Below, one piece after another: positions 12,408-22,830 of a stretch of 64,000 bases of DNA. The DNA lies in assembly GCA_024291935.2 (NCBI GenBank), contig CM044307.1:98647461-98711460 (forward strand), written 5' to 3'. The stretch comes from Okapia johnstoni (lineage: Eukaryota > Chordata > Mammalia > Artiodactyla > Giraffidae). The translations under genes and the position numbers were made by a program. The notes beneath the pieces were generated by a model that saw only the letters and a program-made list of their open reading frames with translations, did no database searches and had not been told where the DNA came from. How positions within the stretch are numbered: position 1 is the stretch's first letter; every line of letters starts with the position of its first letter.

Positions 12408-12640
12408 AGTGAAAGTCGCTCAGTCGTGTCTGACCCTTTGTGACCCCATAGACTATACAGTCCATGGGTTTCTCTAGGCCAGAATACTGGAGTGGGTAGC
12501 TTTTCTCTTCTCCAGGGGATATTCCCAACCCAGGGATCGAACCCATGTCTCCTGCATTGTGGGTGGATTCTTTACCAGTTGAGCCACAAGGGAAGCCCAA
12601 GAATACTGGAGTGGGTAACCTATCCCTTCTCCAGCAGATC
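12408..12640 (-). mobile_element. Bov-tA SINE plus partial second unit
   Basis: A full antisense Bov-tA runs from 'agtgaaagtcgctcagtcgtg' to 'gagccacaagggaagccc' (12408-12598). It is followed at once by a 42-bp piece of a second unit in the same orientation ('aagaatactggagtgggtaacc...tctccagcag'). The adjoining piece suggests a SINE landed in, or was copied with, another SINE. Confidence 0.93.
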
Positions 12641-13589
12641 ATTTATTGGGCTTCTGCCATCACATGCTTGTTGCATTTACAGAGATAATTTTTTTCATTC
12701 TGTGAAGCAGCATGAGCAATAATTTCTTTGTTCTAAAGACTGTCATACCATAAACAGTACTATAAGGCTATAGTACTATAAGTACCAACTGCAAGGTAAT
12801 CTAGATTTGGGACTACAGCTAATATTAATAATTAAAGATAGTTATTAAACATGTTGAAAAGAGAGATGCTCTTTTCCTTGCAACATCGTCATCTTTAATA
12901 CATGATGACAATATTTTTGCATCCTCAAGCACAAAAATATATATGTTTTAATATGAAAAATGTGACATTCATAGTGTGACACTTTGAATTAGCCATCATG
13001 TTGTTTTTTTTTTTTTTTCTATTTTGGAAATTTCCTTAAAATATTCCCTGTGGAAATTATTCCTGGGGAAATTAAAGCTCTGAGAATTGAATAAACTTCC
13101 CAAAGTTACAGAATTGCTGTAAAGCTGATATAATACTCAAATCTTAATTAAATTCCAAAGTCATCCTCTTATCCTCTAATTCTACTACTCATTACATCAT
13201 AAATAATGATTTTATAGAAATAAATAATTTTTCTTTAAAAATATTCAGCTAATTTATAAATATCTAGGGATGCATAATGGATTTAATATGTAAAATAAAT
13301 CAACACTATAAATGTTTGACTAAAGCTGATTACTGATGCTTGTGACAAAAAATTGGCCATAGAATTTGTAATATTTCAACCATCATTGAGATTGAAAATT
13401 TACTTATGGCACTTAGAATTGTAAGGTTAAGTATTCGTTAGAATTTAAGGGGGGGGAATAGCATCATGATCAGGAAAATTGCAGCCTTTTTACAGTTTTT
13501 GTTCTTAAAGGTAAGAGTTGAAGCAATTTCCAATATTGACAAAAAATTTTTACCCTACAGATACATTGTAACTGCTTTGTTCTTGAGAT
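12641..13589. other. AT-rich DNA with a T15 run
   Basis: A 15-base poly-T tract lies at 13004-13018 and a G8 run near 13450. Nothing else was recognised. Confidence 0.5.
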
Positions 13590-13775
13590 TGCCCTAAGTG
13601 TTTTATGAATATTAACTTACTTAATCCTCATATTCACAGGAGGTAGGCACATTCTTATTCCCATCTTCGAGTAAAGGAGATGAAGCATCCACACTGGCTT
13701 GTGTTTACACAGCTAGTCAATGTGGCCGTCAGATTTAATCCAGGCTGTCTAGTTCCAGAGGTCATACTCAGTGTT
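13590..13775 (-). mobile_element. MIR SINE, antisense
   Basis: 'tattaacttacttaatcctcatattcacaggaggtaggcac', then a 'tacacagctagtcaatgtggc' segment and 'tttaatccaggctgtctagttcc' give the reverse complement of MIR in order. Confidence 0.75.
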
Positions 13776-14373
13776 GCCTTTCATCCATATCATCCAAATA
13801 CTTACTGCAGTAGTTCAGTCAGTGCTTTAAATGTATTGCCTCTATTACCGTGTTCTGTGTTCTACAAAGTAGCTGATGCATGCAGCTGTAATTTCAGAGA
13901 ATTCCATTATTTTTAAAATCATGCTATGATAGGGCAGAGTCGTGTTTTTAAATAGTATTTCCTTATTTGACTACTGTCATAGAAATTTTTAAAATTAATT
14001 GACATTTTAATTAATGAGTCAAAGGTCCTCAACAGACACTGTTTGGTGGATCATGAAGTAACCTTTGTGTGTGCTCTGCTGCCATTTGTCATCTCATGTG
14101 TGCAGTAGAGCATAGGACATAATGTTTCTTGTCTATAGGGATTTCTCTTGCAATTGATCATTAATTGAAAAATGTGGCATAACTAAGTCTTAGGAGAGAA
14201 ATTAATGTCTCATCCCAATTAAACGCATTAATTAAAAAAAATAGGATCTTTGAATGATTTTTATGAATGGCCAAACATCTTTATACTGCTGTCTTGAGTG
14301 TAATGGGGAATTGTTTCTGTTGCTTTGTTAGAAAACAAAGGATAAAATCATGGAATTTCTCTTAATGTATCTT
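13776..14373. other. AT-rich DNA, nothing recognised
   Basis: No repeat or coding signal seen. Confidence 0.45.
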
Positions 14374-14585
14374 GTGCTGTGCTTAGTCGCTCAGTCGTAT
14401 CTGATTCTTTGTGACCCTATGGACTGTAGCCCGCTAGGCTCCTCTGTCTGTGCGGATTCTCCAGGCAAGAATACTAGAGTGGGTTGCCATGCCCTCCTCC
14501 AGGGGATCTTCCCAACCCTGGGACCAAACCGAGGTCCCCCACATTGCAGGTGGAATTTTTACCATCTGAGCCACCAGGGAAGCCC
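14374..14585 (-). mobile_element. Bov-tA SINE, full length
   Basis: It runs from 'gtgctgtgcttagtcgctcag' to 'gagccaccagggaagccc' on the + strand, so the element is antisense. The 137-codon frame over 14350-14763 reads through it and is not a gene. Confidence 0.95.
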
Positions 14586-15484
14586 AAATAGATCTTACCA
14601 GCCCCTAGAAAGGATAACTCTTTGCTCTTCTACATCTTCATTCTCTTTAAAGACTAGGATTCCATGTTGTATACTTCTTGTCAGCTTACTCCTCCTCCGG
14701 CTCTTTCTTGCTTTGTCCCTTTGCCTTTCTGCCACATCCAGTGTAGGTGTCTGCTTCCTCTGAGAAGTTACGGTCTCTTGTGTGAAGGTAAGTGTGCACA
14801 GTCTTCCACAGGAATCTACAGGTCATACTGCATTAGCTACAGTTCTCTCATTTGATAAGTATCGTCTGGATATTCTGAAAGTACTGATTGGAGACTACAG
14901 CAGTTTAAGAGAGGATTTTCACACTAATTTTGAACATGTGACATTTTTATATATGAACCCATCATACTTGAATAGATTAAAACTCTCCAAACAACAGTAA
15001 AATCCATAATATTCATAGTGCCATCACCACTATGTCGCAGTGGTGCAAATGATAGATACAATCTGAGTGGTTTATTCTTCACCTTGTTACTCTACTTGAG
15101 TAGGACTGTTATCTTGAACCTGATCTCTAATGTGCTCAGGTGACAATGTTTAAATGTTCTCTAGGAAGGATAAATATTTATTTGGACCCATGCTTTCCTT
15201 CTGTTTTTTTTCCCTTCAATATACTCCACATTCTATTTAAAGGACATTGGAGTGACTGTATGTATATTCAGCAAAAGTTTTAAACATTGAAAAATAATTG
15301 TTGATAGGCACATTGCTTCCTGATTTAGAACCAGTGATGTAGGTGTGGGGAAAATGCCCATTGAAATAAAGTTTGGGGTAGCTCGACCATCTCCATTTGG
15401 GTCTAGATTGCTGACAGATCAAGGATCTATAAGCAAGTTTTTACTCACTCTCATCTTCTGTGTATAAAGGACATTTGAGATTCC
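14586..15484. other. Unrecognised; isolated strong 5' splice-site match
   Basis: A near-consensus donor (AAG/GTAAGT) sits at about 14785-14793. The frames around it are short and have no protein character, and no paired acceptor with a convincing exon was seen. It is noted as sequence only. Confidence 0.25.
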
Positions 15485-15625
15485 TTCATTACTTAATTTA
15501 GCCAGGGAACAATCTAATCTAGGTGCCAGGCACTTGTCTAGGTATAAATGGCTCGGAAATGAGCAGAATAGACCCACTCTCTGCTCTTGAGCAATATATA
15601 GTCTATGGAGGAATGCTGAAGCAGA
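15485..15625 (-). mobile_element. LINE L2 3' end, antisense
   Basis: 'ccttcattacttaatttagcc', then 'gtgccaggcacttgtctaggtataaatgg' and 'tagacccactctctgctcttgag' match the reverse complement of the L2 3' terminus. Confidence 0.65.
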
Positions 15626-15639
15626 AACTGAAAGGTTTG

Positions 15640-15835
15640 TTCATTCATTGATTCGGCACACTTTATCTGTAGCACTTTTTGCGATCTGACCCATTATACA
15701 TTTGTTGGCGGTCTCCCCCAACCAGGATGTAAATTGTCTGAAGGCAAGGGTTTGTCTACTTTGTCCATTGCTGGAACTCCTATGCTAGAACACGCGCTGG
15801 CTCCTAGTGTGAAGTCAGTGTTGAAGGAGAAGAAT
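15640..15835 (+). mobile_element. LINE L2 3' end, sense
   Basis: 'tgtaaattgtctgaaggcaaggg...ttgtctactttgtccattgctgg...gtgaagtcagtgttgaa' follows the sense L2 3' UTR. It lies head-to-head with the antisense L2 piece just to its left, so the two come from different insertions or a rearrangement. Confidence 0.6.
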
Positions 15836-15887
15836 TAAGTGACACATATTTCCTATTTATCTGCTAAGGAAGAGGGTGCTTCCTCTT

Positions 15888-15910
15888 ATACTTTTATACT
15901 TTTATACTTC
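15888..15910. repeat. 8-bp tandem repeat, about 3 copies
   Basis: The unit atactttt is repeated in tandem and the last copy is diverged. Confidence 0.85.
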
Positions 15911-16361
15911 CAGGTATAAAAAGATGAATTGGAACCATGGGGAGTAGGAAAGTCTGTTTGGGAATAGAGAGTCCACTGAGAGCTGGGGACATGCAGCGAC
16001 AGACTGAGAAATCAGGTACTTTGAGAAGCACAGAGGAGGACTAACAGGTGCAGACTTTAGAGGTGAGGAATAGCCTCCTAAAAGACATGATGTCTGACTG
16101 CACAGAGCAGTCATCAGCCTTAAAACTCAAGACTCTAGGATCTTAGTGTTAGTCCCCTCCTTACCTGCATACGCCCCACATACCGACAGTTGCCTGCACA
16201 GAGATGTAACACGCGCACTGCTGCTCCCAGGGCATCCAGGCAGCAGAGGTGAAAGTCTGACAGGAGGCCTAAAAGAGACATGACAAGGAGGAAAATTGAC
16301 CTGAACTTTCAAAGGGGGTGCACTGTCACAGAACAAAGCTGAGCAGAGGCTCCACGGCCAA
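15911..16361. other. Unrecognised sequence
   Basis: Slightly higher GC than its flanks. Minus-strand frames of 70 and 85 codons carry no recognisable domain. Confidence 0.4.
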
Positions 16362-16578
16362 AGTGGTGGTGGTTGTTTAGTCATTACGTCATGTCTGATT
16401 CTTTTGCAGCATCAAGGACTGTAGCCTTCCAGGCTCATCTGTGCCTGGGATTTCCCAGGCAAGAATACTAGAGTGGGTTGCTATTCCCTTCTCCAGGGGA
16501 TCTTCATGACCCAGGGATGGAACCCATGTCTCCTGCTTTGGCAGGCAGACGCTTTACCACTGAGCCACCTGAAAGGCC
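16362..16578 (-). mobile_element. Bov-tA SINE, older copy
   Basis: Antisense Bov-tA from 'gtggtggttgtttagtcattacg' to 'ccactgagccacctgaaaggcc'. It is more diverged than most copies here, including a 'tttagtcattacgtcatgtc' variant of the 3' tail. Confidence 0.9.
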
Positions 16579-16934
16579 ACATGGCAAAGGTTCTTGCACA
16601 GAATCTTCCTGACCATCGTCTAATTCTTGGGTTCAGTTCTTAGAGATTAAGGCTGGTTGATTAGGCCTGATTCACGTACCTTCCCCCTTATTTAGATTTG
16701 CTTCTGTTTATTTCCTTTGATTAAGTTTTATGGTATTAAAATGAATCAGGTAAGTATAAGATTATAATTGCTGAGCGAACTGTACAAAAGAGATGATGAA
16801 TTTGGAAAACTAATCACAGAGATGCAGAGCAGAGAGAGACTTGTCTTGCAACACCCTGGAAAAAGCAATTTCTTCATGGGAGATGAATCATCATTTTGCA
16901 GAAAAGACTGCAGAAAAGCAAAACTTTCTTTAAA

Positions 16935-17250
16935 ATACTCCTGATAAAGAAAATATAAATTGCAAAACCACTTTGGAGAGAAATTTGATAAAACCTAGTA
17001 ATCCTGACATGACCTGGTGATTCTACTCCTATTAAGTTGAACTGTCTGAAATTGCTGATACTTACCTGTTTTTGACCTACAAAAACAGCATTTTCAGATG
17101 GTCTACCTATATATTTCTTAGAGACATGTGTCTATGTGTGCAAGAAATACAATTGTAGTAGCAAAAATTGGAAATGATCTTAATAATGCCATCAAGAAAA
17201 GAATGGATAGATATTGCATATTTATACAATGAAGAGTTAAAAATTAAGCA
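16935..17250 (+). mobile_element. Old L1 ORF2 3' end fragment, sense
   Basis: 'aaaaccactttggagagaaattt', 'tgattctactcctattaag', 'aaaaattggaaatgatcttaataa' and 'atttatacaatgaagagtt' track the sense-strand end of L1 ORF2 in order. It is old and indel-rich. Confidence 0.6.
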
Positions 17251-18120
17251 TTTAACTTCACTGTAATTAAAAATGACTTGGGGGTGACATTTCTTGGTAA
17301 AGGGAGAGCAGCTCCCTTGTGCATTAGAAAGGCTTTACATGTCTTAACTGCTACATCAAATTATACTTTCTTCTGTTTCTGCATCAGCTAAACCACAGTA
17401 AGCTCAAGTCATTAGTCTTCTAAAACAGCTCTGTGTCACAGCCGGCTGTAGACTGTAGCACACTTTTCTTTACTGAAACTGAGTAGAAATTTTTCTTTAA
17501 TCTCAGAAATTTGAGAAAGTCTGGGACTTGAGATTTTTTTGACTCCGTTTTACCCTGCTTCCATCTTTCCAGAAACACTTGGAAAGGCCCATGATCAGAA
17601 TCAATCACTGCTTGTTTACTGCTGTTTCTGATCCTGTTCTTTTTGATTTAAAATGAAGTGATTTATTAACATTTTACAGCCAGTACTGTTGTTATACTGT
17701 GCCAACCCTCTCTAAGGCTTGAAATGCAGTAATATAGATGCACTACTCTTTCTAGTGATATTACTACTGTATTGTGTTTTTCTACTACAGAAGAATAAAG
17801 CCTGCCAGTCAGGAAATTGCTTGATTTAAAAGCACAGTTCTACCATTCCTATACCATATAAAAGAAAAATGTGTTTTCTATACCTTAATTTACAGTGTAC
17901 ATCTCAACGTCTCCTAAAACAGGTGGGGAAATGCAATAACATTACATTTTGGGCCCTCAAGACCAGGGAGAAGCCTGGCAGCTATTCAAAAAGAATGAAA
18001 TAACAGAGAAGAAGACAGATTCTGATGTTTCCTCTTGTTGGACCCTCTATCATTGCCCAAACAGGGATTTTGCCCTATTTGAAAAATCATGTCTATATGG
18101 AAAGACATACAAAGTATAAT
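17251..18120. other. Unrecognised sequence
   Basis: No repeat family or gene was recognised. Confidence 0.4.
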
Positions 18121-18126
18121 TGAGTC

Positions 18127-18318
18127 TTGCACCATTGTCTGGTAAAAGTAAGTCCTGGTTTCAAAGGAATTTCTTTGGAGGAGTATAAACGCCGAGAAGC
18201 TGCTAAGATTTATCATCAAATAAGGTCTGATCCTGAATTATGCTATAATTTAGCTGTAGTTAGAGACCTGATCTTTATTATCTTTTCAGGAGCACATACA
18301 CGTGCACACGTGTACAGC
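18127..18318 (+). other. Short exon-like open frame of unknown nature
   Basis: An in-frame stop (TGA at 18121) precedes this 63-codon frame, which ends in TAG. It has no ATG at its start. The middle (FKGISLEEYKRREAAKIYHQ, then IRSDPELCYNLAVVRD) looks more protein-like than other frames in the window: mixed charge, helix-friendly, few rare residues. I do not recognise the family. Possible sources are an internal exon, an old processed pseudogene piece or chance. No strong acceptor or donor brackets the protein-like core, and no neighbouring block extends it, so I do not call it a gene. Confidence 0.15.
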
Positions 18319-19159
18319 TAGACCGCTTAATTTTACTTAATTAATTGGGCTCTTGGTTGGAGACTTTGTCATGTATGGTGTTTTAAGTCAAAAACATCAA
18401 AGGTGGTGAACATTGCAGACAATAAATTTAATAGCAGTATTTATATCTCACAAATTACAGAGTCTTAGAATATATTACTGACTGGTTATTAAATGGTAAT
18501 TGTTGGATCAGGGCCAAACTGATTATTCAGGTATTTCTGCTTCTTTATTATGAGCTTGGCAGTCAGTGGAAGAGCTCTCCTCTGAATGTTATTGTTCATC
18601 CAACTGTGGAGAAAAACTATGAAGAAATCTGCAAACAGCAAGTCCCCTAATATATGTCATAAAATTTTTGGCACCTGTTTGCTCTAATAATTATCTCAGT
18701 TTTGCCTTGTGTATGAAGTATAGAGCTGATGGAGCTTGCTAAAATTTCTTTCAACTCTGCATTCTATGAACTTTCCTGAACTTTTTGCTGGCAGATATTA
18801 TTGGTTAAGGTGTCTACTGAGAAGATAAGTCTTTTTTTTTTTCCTTTCAGAGTCAATTGGAAATCCTCTGTTTACACCACATATTGTTTTTGATGTAATT
18901 GATTCTTTCAGCACATCATAAAGTAAGCTATTTGGGAACTAGGAAAGTAGACTAGGGGGGTGGTTTAGATGGAATCAGGCTCAGATGATAAGCTATAATC
19001 ATACATTATCCCCAATAGATGAGTTTCCTGGGTTATTCCTTTCTCAATTTCTTAAATAAATTTCAGAATATAATTTGTATTAGACCTTATTTAAGCCAGC
19101 GGCTCTGCAGAGAGACCACTGCAACATAGATGTACCTAGACTGGGAATGAAAAATTCAT
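18319..19159. other. Unrecognised; one acceptor-like tract
   Basis: A T-rich tract followed by 'cctttcag' at about 18831-18850 resembles a 3' splice site. The sequence after it has no evident coding frame, so no exon is proposed. Confidence 0.3.
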
Positions 19160-19265
19160 TCCATCTTTCAATCAACATTTATTGAGCACCTCCTACATGG
19201 AAGGCAGTTTACTAGGCACTGAGGATAACTTAATGAATAAAACACAGGTTGTTAGTGACCTTAGA
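19160..19265 (-). mobile_element. LINE L2 3' end, antisense
   Basis: 'caacatttattgagcacctcctacatgg', then 'actaggcactgaggataac' and 'aataaaacacagg' give the classic reverse complement of the L2 3' end. Confidence 0.75.
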
Positions 19266-20084
19266 TTTTTCAAAGTCTGATGATATTTGTGTATTTCAAG
19301 TTCTATAATGACATTAGTAACAGGAGATGGAGATAATACATTACATGTAACCCCTGGATAGTAATACACTATGTGCTATATTATTTCTTGCCCTGTTGGC
19401 ACTCATTTCAAGTTTTAATTTACCTTGTTTAATTAAAAGGCATAAATTAGCACGTCATGTTGTTTGCATCAAATTATGCAGCTCAGTGCTTGGATTATCT
19501 TTGATTCATACAGTGAATTCAAGATACAAACAAGGGATGGTAAATCAGAAATACAAAGAAACTTTCAATTTGAATTTTAAAGTACAAGCAGAATTCACGT
19601 GTGCTGTATCTATACGTCATTGTGACCATTATGTTGATTAATCTTCTTTAAAAATGACTTGGTTGTAATAGACTCAGTTTGAGCAGTCTTGTGTAATAGG
19701 ACAAATACAAACTCATTTTGCCATTAAAACTTGCTCTCTGCTATGTTTTGTATGACTAAAGATTTTTCACGTGTGCCTTTGGAAAGGAATAATTTGGTAG
19801 CGCTTTTCAAATGACAGTCTTTACTTTTGCTTCCCTTTGCAATAGTTTTATTTTCTTTACCGAGATCATTTTGAGTTCCTCTTTCACTTTGGTTTAGGTC
19901 CTTTCATGAATCATTTAGTCAGAATACGTTGAAACAAAGGTCTTTCTCTCCAGATATGTTGAGATGTGTTGTTTCATTTCAGTGGTACAGCCCTGATGTC
20001 CCGCCATCTTGTCTTCTCTTTGTCTGATAAGCTTGTCTTCTCCACTTTTGGCTTCTGGCAAACCTTGTTTCTCCCTCCTTTTTT
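19266..20084. other. AT-rich DNA, nothing recognised
   Basis: The 81-codon frame at 19396-19641 has no protein features that I recognise. Confidence 0.4.
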
Positions 20085-20430
20085 TTAGAAATTTCCCAGG
20101 TGCCAGGCTCTGTGCTGGCTTCTAAAGATGCAGCTGATTGAGCAGTTAATCACATGTGTCTTCAAGCTAGTAATCAAAAAATATTCCTTAAACAAATAAT
20201 CACGTACAGTGATTTGATTTTGTGTTTTTAATGTCCTGAAAGGAGAAGTATGAGGTATATTGAGAAGTATATTTGGGGAACTTACCCTAGGCTATGGAGG
20301 AGGGGGTGAAATAAGAAAGTCTTCCCTGGACTTGACATTTAAGATGAACCTTGAGTGCTTCTTAGTTGGTGAGAACAACAAAGAACTTGAGGAGAAGCAG
20401 TTCTAGTTGCCACTTCTCTGCTGTCAGGAG
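20085..20430 (-). mobile_element. LINE L2 fragment, antisense
   Basis: It starts 'ccaggtgccaggctctgtgctgg' (L2 3' end, antisense). It continues with 'gtcttccctggacttgacatttaagatgaaccttgagtgc', the antisense L2 C-terminal coding region. Confidence 0.65.
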
Positions 20431-20755
20431 ATATTTCACTTGATACCGAGTGTCAAGGAGATACAGCTGGAAAGGAAGCCTTGTTATTAGGTATGCTGAA
20501 TTAATCTAATCGTGATTTGAAAAGAGAATTTGTCTTAAGTGCAAAATCTGATGAAGAGAACATTTTACCATGTACAATGAACCATTTCATATTTATGTAT
20601 TTCTTTGACTTGAGTTATTTTGTGTGGTTTATTATTTCAATTTAAAAATTATATAAATTGTAATTGATTTGTAGAAGGATGCTTTGTTTTACGGGGTCAA
20701 TAAATCTGAAAATGTTTTTGGAGCCCGATACCAGTCATGGGAAAACTGTTTGCTG
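20431..20755. other. Unrecognised sequence
   Basis: Nothing recognised. Confidence 0.4.
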
Positions 20756-20872
20756 ATTAGTCACTAAGCCATGGCCAACTCTTTGTCCATGGACTGTAGC
20801 CTGCCAGGCTCCTCATCCATGGGATTTCCCAGGCGAAAATACTAGAGTGGGTTGCCCTTTGCTTCTCCAAAA
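20756..20872 (-). mobile_element. Bov-tA / BOV-A SINE fragment
   Basis: An antisense 3' half: 'ttagtcactaagccatggcc', 'ggactgtagcctgccaggc', 'agggttgccc'-type core, stopping at 'gcttctcca' before the tRNA head. It carries a deletion after 'ctctttg' relative to other copies here. Confidence 0.85.
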
Positions 20873-21018
20873 CATTAGTTAGTGTTAATGACTTAAATTT
20901 CACACTTTCAATATTGTTTAATAACAGGCTAATAAAGATCATAGAGATGGTCTTTATAATACCTATTACTAGGTCAGCAAAAAGATTAAGAATCAAACTA
21001 AAGGTGCTGCTGCTGATA

Positions 21019-21087
21019 TTTGAGGAGCCTGCTGGGCTGCAGTCTACAGAGGTCCAAAGAGTCGGACATGACTGAACACACATACAG
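21019..21087 (+). mobile_element. BOV-A SINE 3' fragment
   Basis: 'gaggagcctgctgggctgcag...aaagagtcggacatgactgaacacac' is the sense 3' end of a Bov SINE. A short 'gctgctgctga' precedes it. Confidence 0.85.
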
Positions 21088-21765
21088 ATAGATATAGGAA
21101 CATTTTTCAAACTTTCATATTTTCTAGTGATTTGATCCTATTGAATGGGTACTGAGAATTGAAAATTCCATTTCTCATTAATTTTTAAAAATTTTCTTAA
21201 ATCTTGAATACATTCATCCCAATAACTCAGATTGTTATTAAAACTAGCTTCTCAGCCTTTCAGACTCATCAAAATACAAATATGTTTTGCACCGCTAATA
21301 ACATTTTAACACAAAATGCCTTAGAGGACAGGGTCCCTTTGATTTAAATTAATTGTATAACTCTTCCACTTTTCAGATCAGCTGCATTCATAATTACCTC
21401 TTGGCGAACGTAATCAATTCCATAGAAAATTTTGGTCATTTATAGTCAAGGGACTTCCCCACCATATTTATATTGACGTTAAAAATATTGAAGTAAAATT
21501 TCAACTGCTTTTCCTCTGTGAGCCCTTAGTCTTTCCAAATGTACACTGAATGGTCCATTCTTATGTTTTCTCCATTTTGTTGGTGACTTAGTTTGTTACT
21601 ACCAGCACCTTCCCTATGCTTTTTTTTTTTTCAGTAGTTCTTGCTGCTTATGTGAATGATGATTGGAGTGGATTATTTAACAGCCACAGGGATTTAAAAT
21701 ACTTAAAAATCTCTAAAATTTGATCCATCATTAGGGCAGACTTTTTGTCAGCACTTAACTTTCTA
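21088..21765. other. AT-rich DNA, nothing recognised
   Basis: An 11-12 base poly-T tract lies near 21620. Nothing else was seen. Confidence 0.45.
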
Positions 21766-21972
21766 AGGGTTTCCCTTGTGGCTCAGCTGGTAAAGAATCC
21801 TCCTGCAATGTGGGAGACCTGGGTTTGATCCCTGGGTTGGGAAGATCCCCTGGAGGAGGGAAAGGCTACCCACTCCAGTATTCTGGCTTGGAGAATTCCA
21901 TGGACTATATAGTCCACGGGGTCACAAAGAGTCAGACACAACTGAGCAACTTTCACACACAAACACACACAT
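21766..21972 (+). mobile_element. Bov-tA SINE, full length, with CA-rich tail
   Basis: The tRNA-derived head 'ggtttcccttgtggctcagctgg' has B-box 'gggtttgatccc'. It is followed by the BOV-A body and a 3' end 'acacaactgagcaactttcacac' that runs into a short CA tract. It is the left arm of an inverted SINE pair with the copy at 22017-22218. Confidence 0.95.
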
Positions 21973-22016
21973 ATATGTTATATATAAATGTATTACATCA
22001 CTCTATTAAAAAAAAA

Positions 22017-22218
22017 GTTAATCACTCAGTCGTGTCCGACTCTTTGTGATCGCACAGACTATAGCCTGCCTGGCTCCTCTGTCCTTGGCAATCTCCAGGC
22101 AAGATACTGGAGTGGGTTGCCATTTCCTTCTCCAGGGGATCTTCCCTACCCAGGGCTCAAACCCAGGTCTCGTGCATTGCAGGCAGCTTCTTTACCAACT
22201 GAGCCGCTGGGGAAGCCA
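22017..22218 (-). mobile_element. Bov-tA SINE, full length
   Basis: Antisense Bov-tA from 'agttaatcactcagtcgtgtcc' to 'gagccgctggggaagcc'. It lies about 45 bp from the sense copy to its left, in tail-to-tail arrangement. Confidence 0.95.
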
Positions 22219-22404
22219 GTATACATGTAAGCACTGTATACATGTATGTATATGTCTTTATTTTCATATTTTCAAACACACAGATGTATCTCTGTGGGAA
22301 GGGTATTGGGAAAAATTGTAGTTTTCTGAATTAAGAAAAACATTCAGATAGCCCTGAAGTGAAGAACACCAGATAGCCATTTTGCTTTATGGTAATTATA
22401 TATG

Positions 22405-22460
22405 TATGTGTACATTATATATATGTATACACACACACACACACATATATATATAATACA
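22405..22460. repeat. Compound AC/AT microsatellite
   Basis: (AC)8 at 22429-22444 flows into (AT)6, with TA/TG-rich flanks. It is likely polymorphic in length. Confidence 0.9.
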
Positions 22461-22830
22461 TCAGAAATTACTTATGGTGGATGGAGCAAAATCTAATGAA
22501 GTTCTTATTCAGCTACCACCATTGGTTTAAATATATGGTTTATTAAGTAGAATAATTTTAGCAAGTAGGTGTTAGTCCCATTTTCCTACTTTAATGGAAT
22601 TTGTTTTATCATAACATTTAAGTCAAATATTGTGAAATCATAAACTAAATTATTAAATCTGGGAATTTGGGAAAAGTCAGAAAGATTTACTTCTGTGAGA
22701 CAATTCTATGCCTTCAATGGGATTAGATATTTTTTTCATGTATATGCCACAAGGTTTCTACATGAATTGTTTAAAGGTATTGCTTTTATTTTTAATAAAA
22801 AATTAAAGTAATATGTAAATTGTCCTTCAT

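Noticed and set aside
14350..14763. 137-codon plus-strand frame
   Set aside because: It is mostly the translation of an antisense Bov-tA SINE; the same peptide motif (CPTLCDPMDCSPPGSS-like) recurs in many SINE copies here.
14785..14793. Near-consensus splice donor
   Set aside because: Single strong donor matches occur by chance every few kilobases; no paired acceptor or coding exon was found.
18831..18850. Polypyrimidine tract with CAG, acceptor-like
   Set aside because: No coding frame or donor follows within a plausible exon length.
20757..21110. 117-codon minus-strand frame
   Set aside because: It joins two oppositely oriented SINE fragments through AT-rich sequence.
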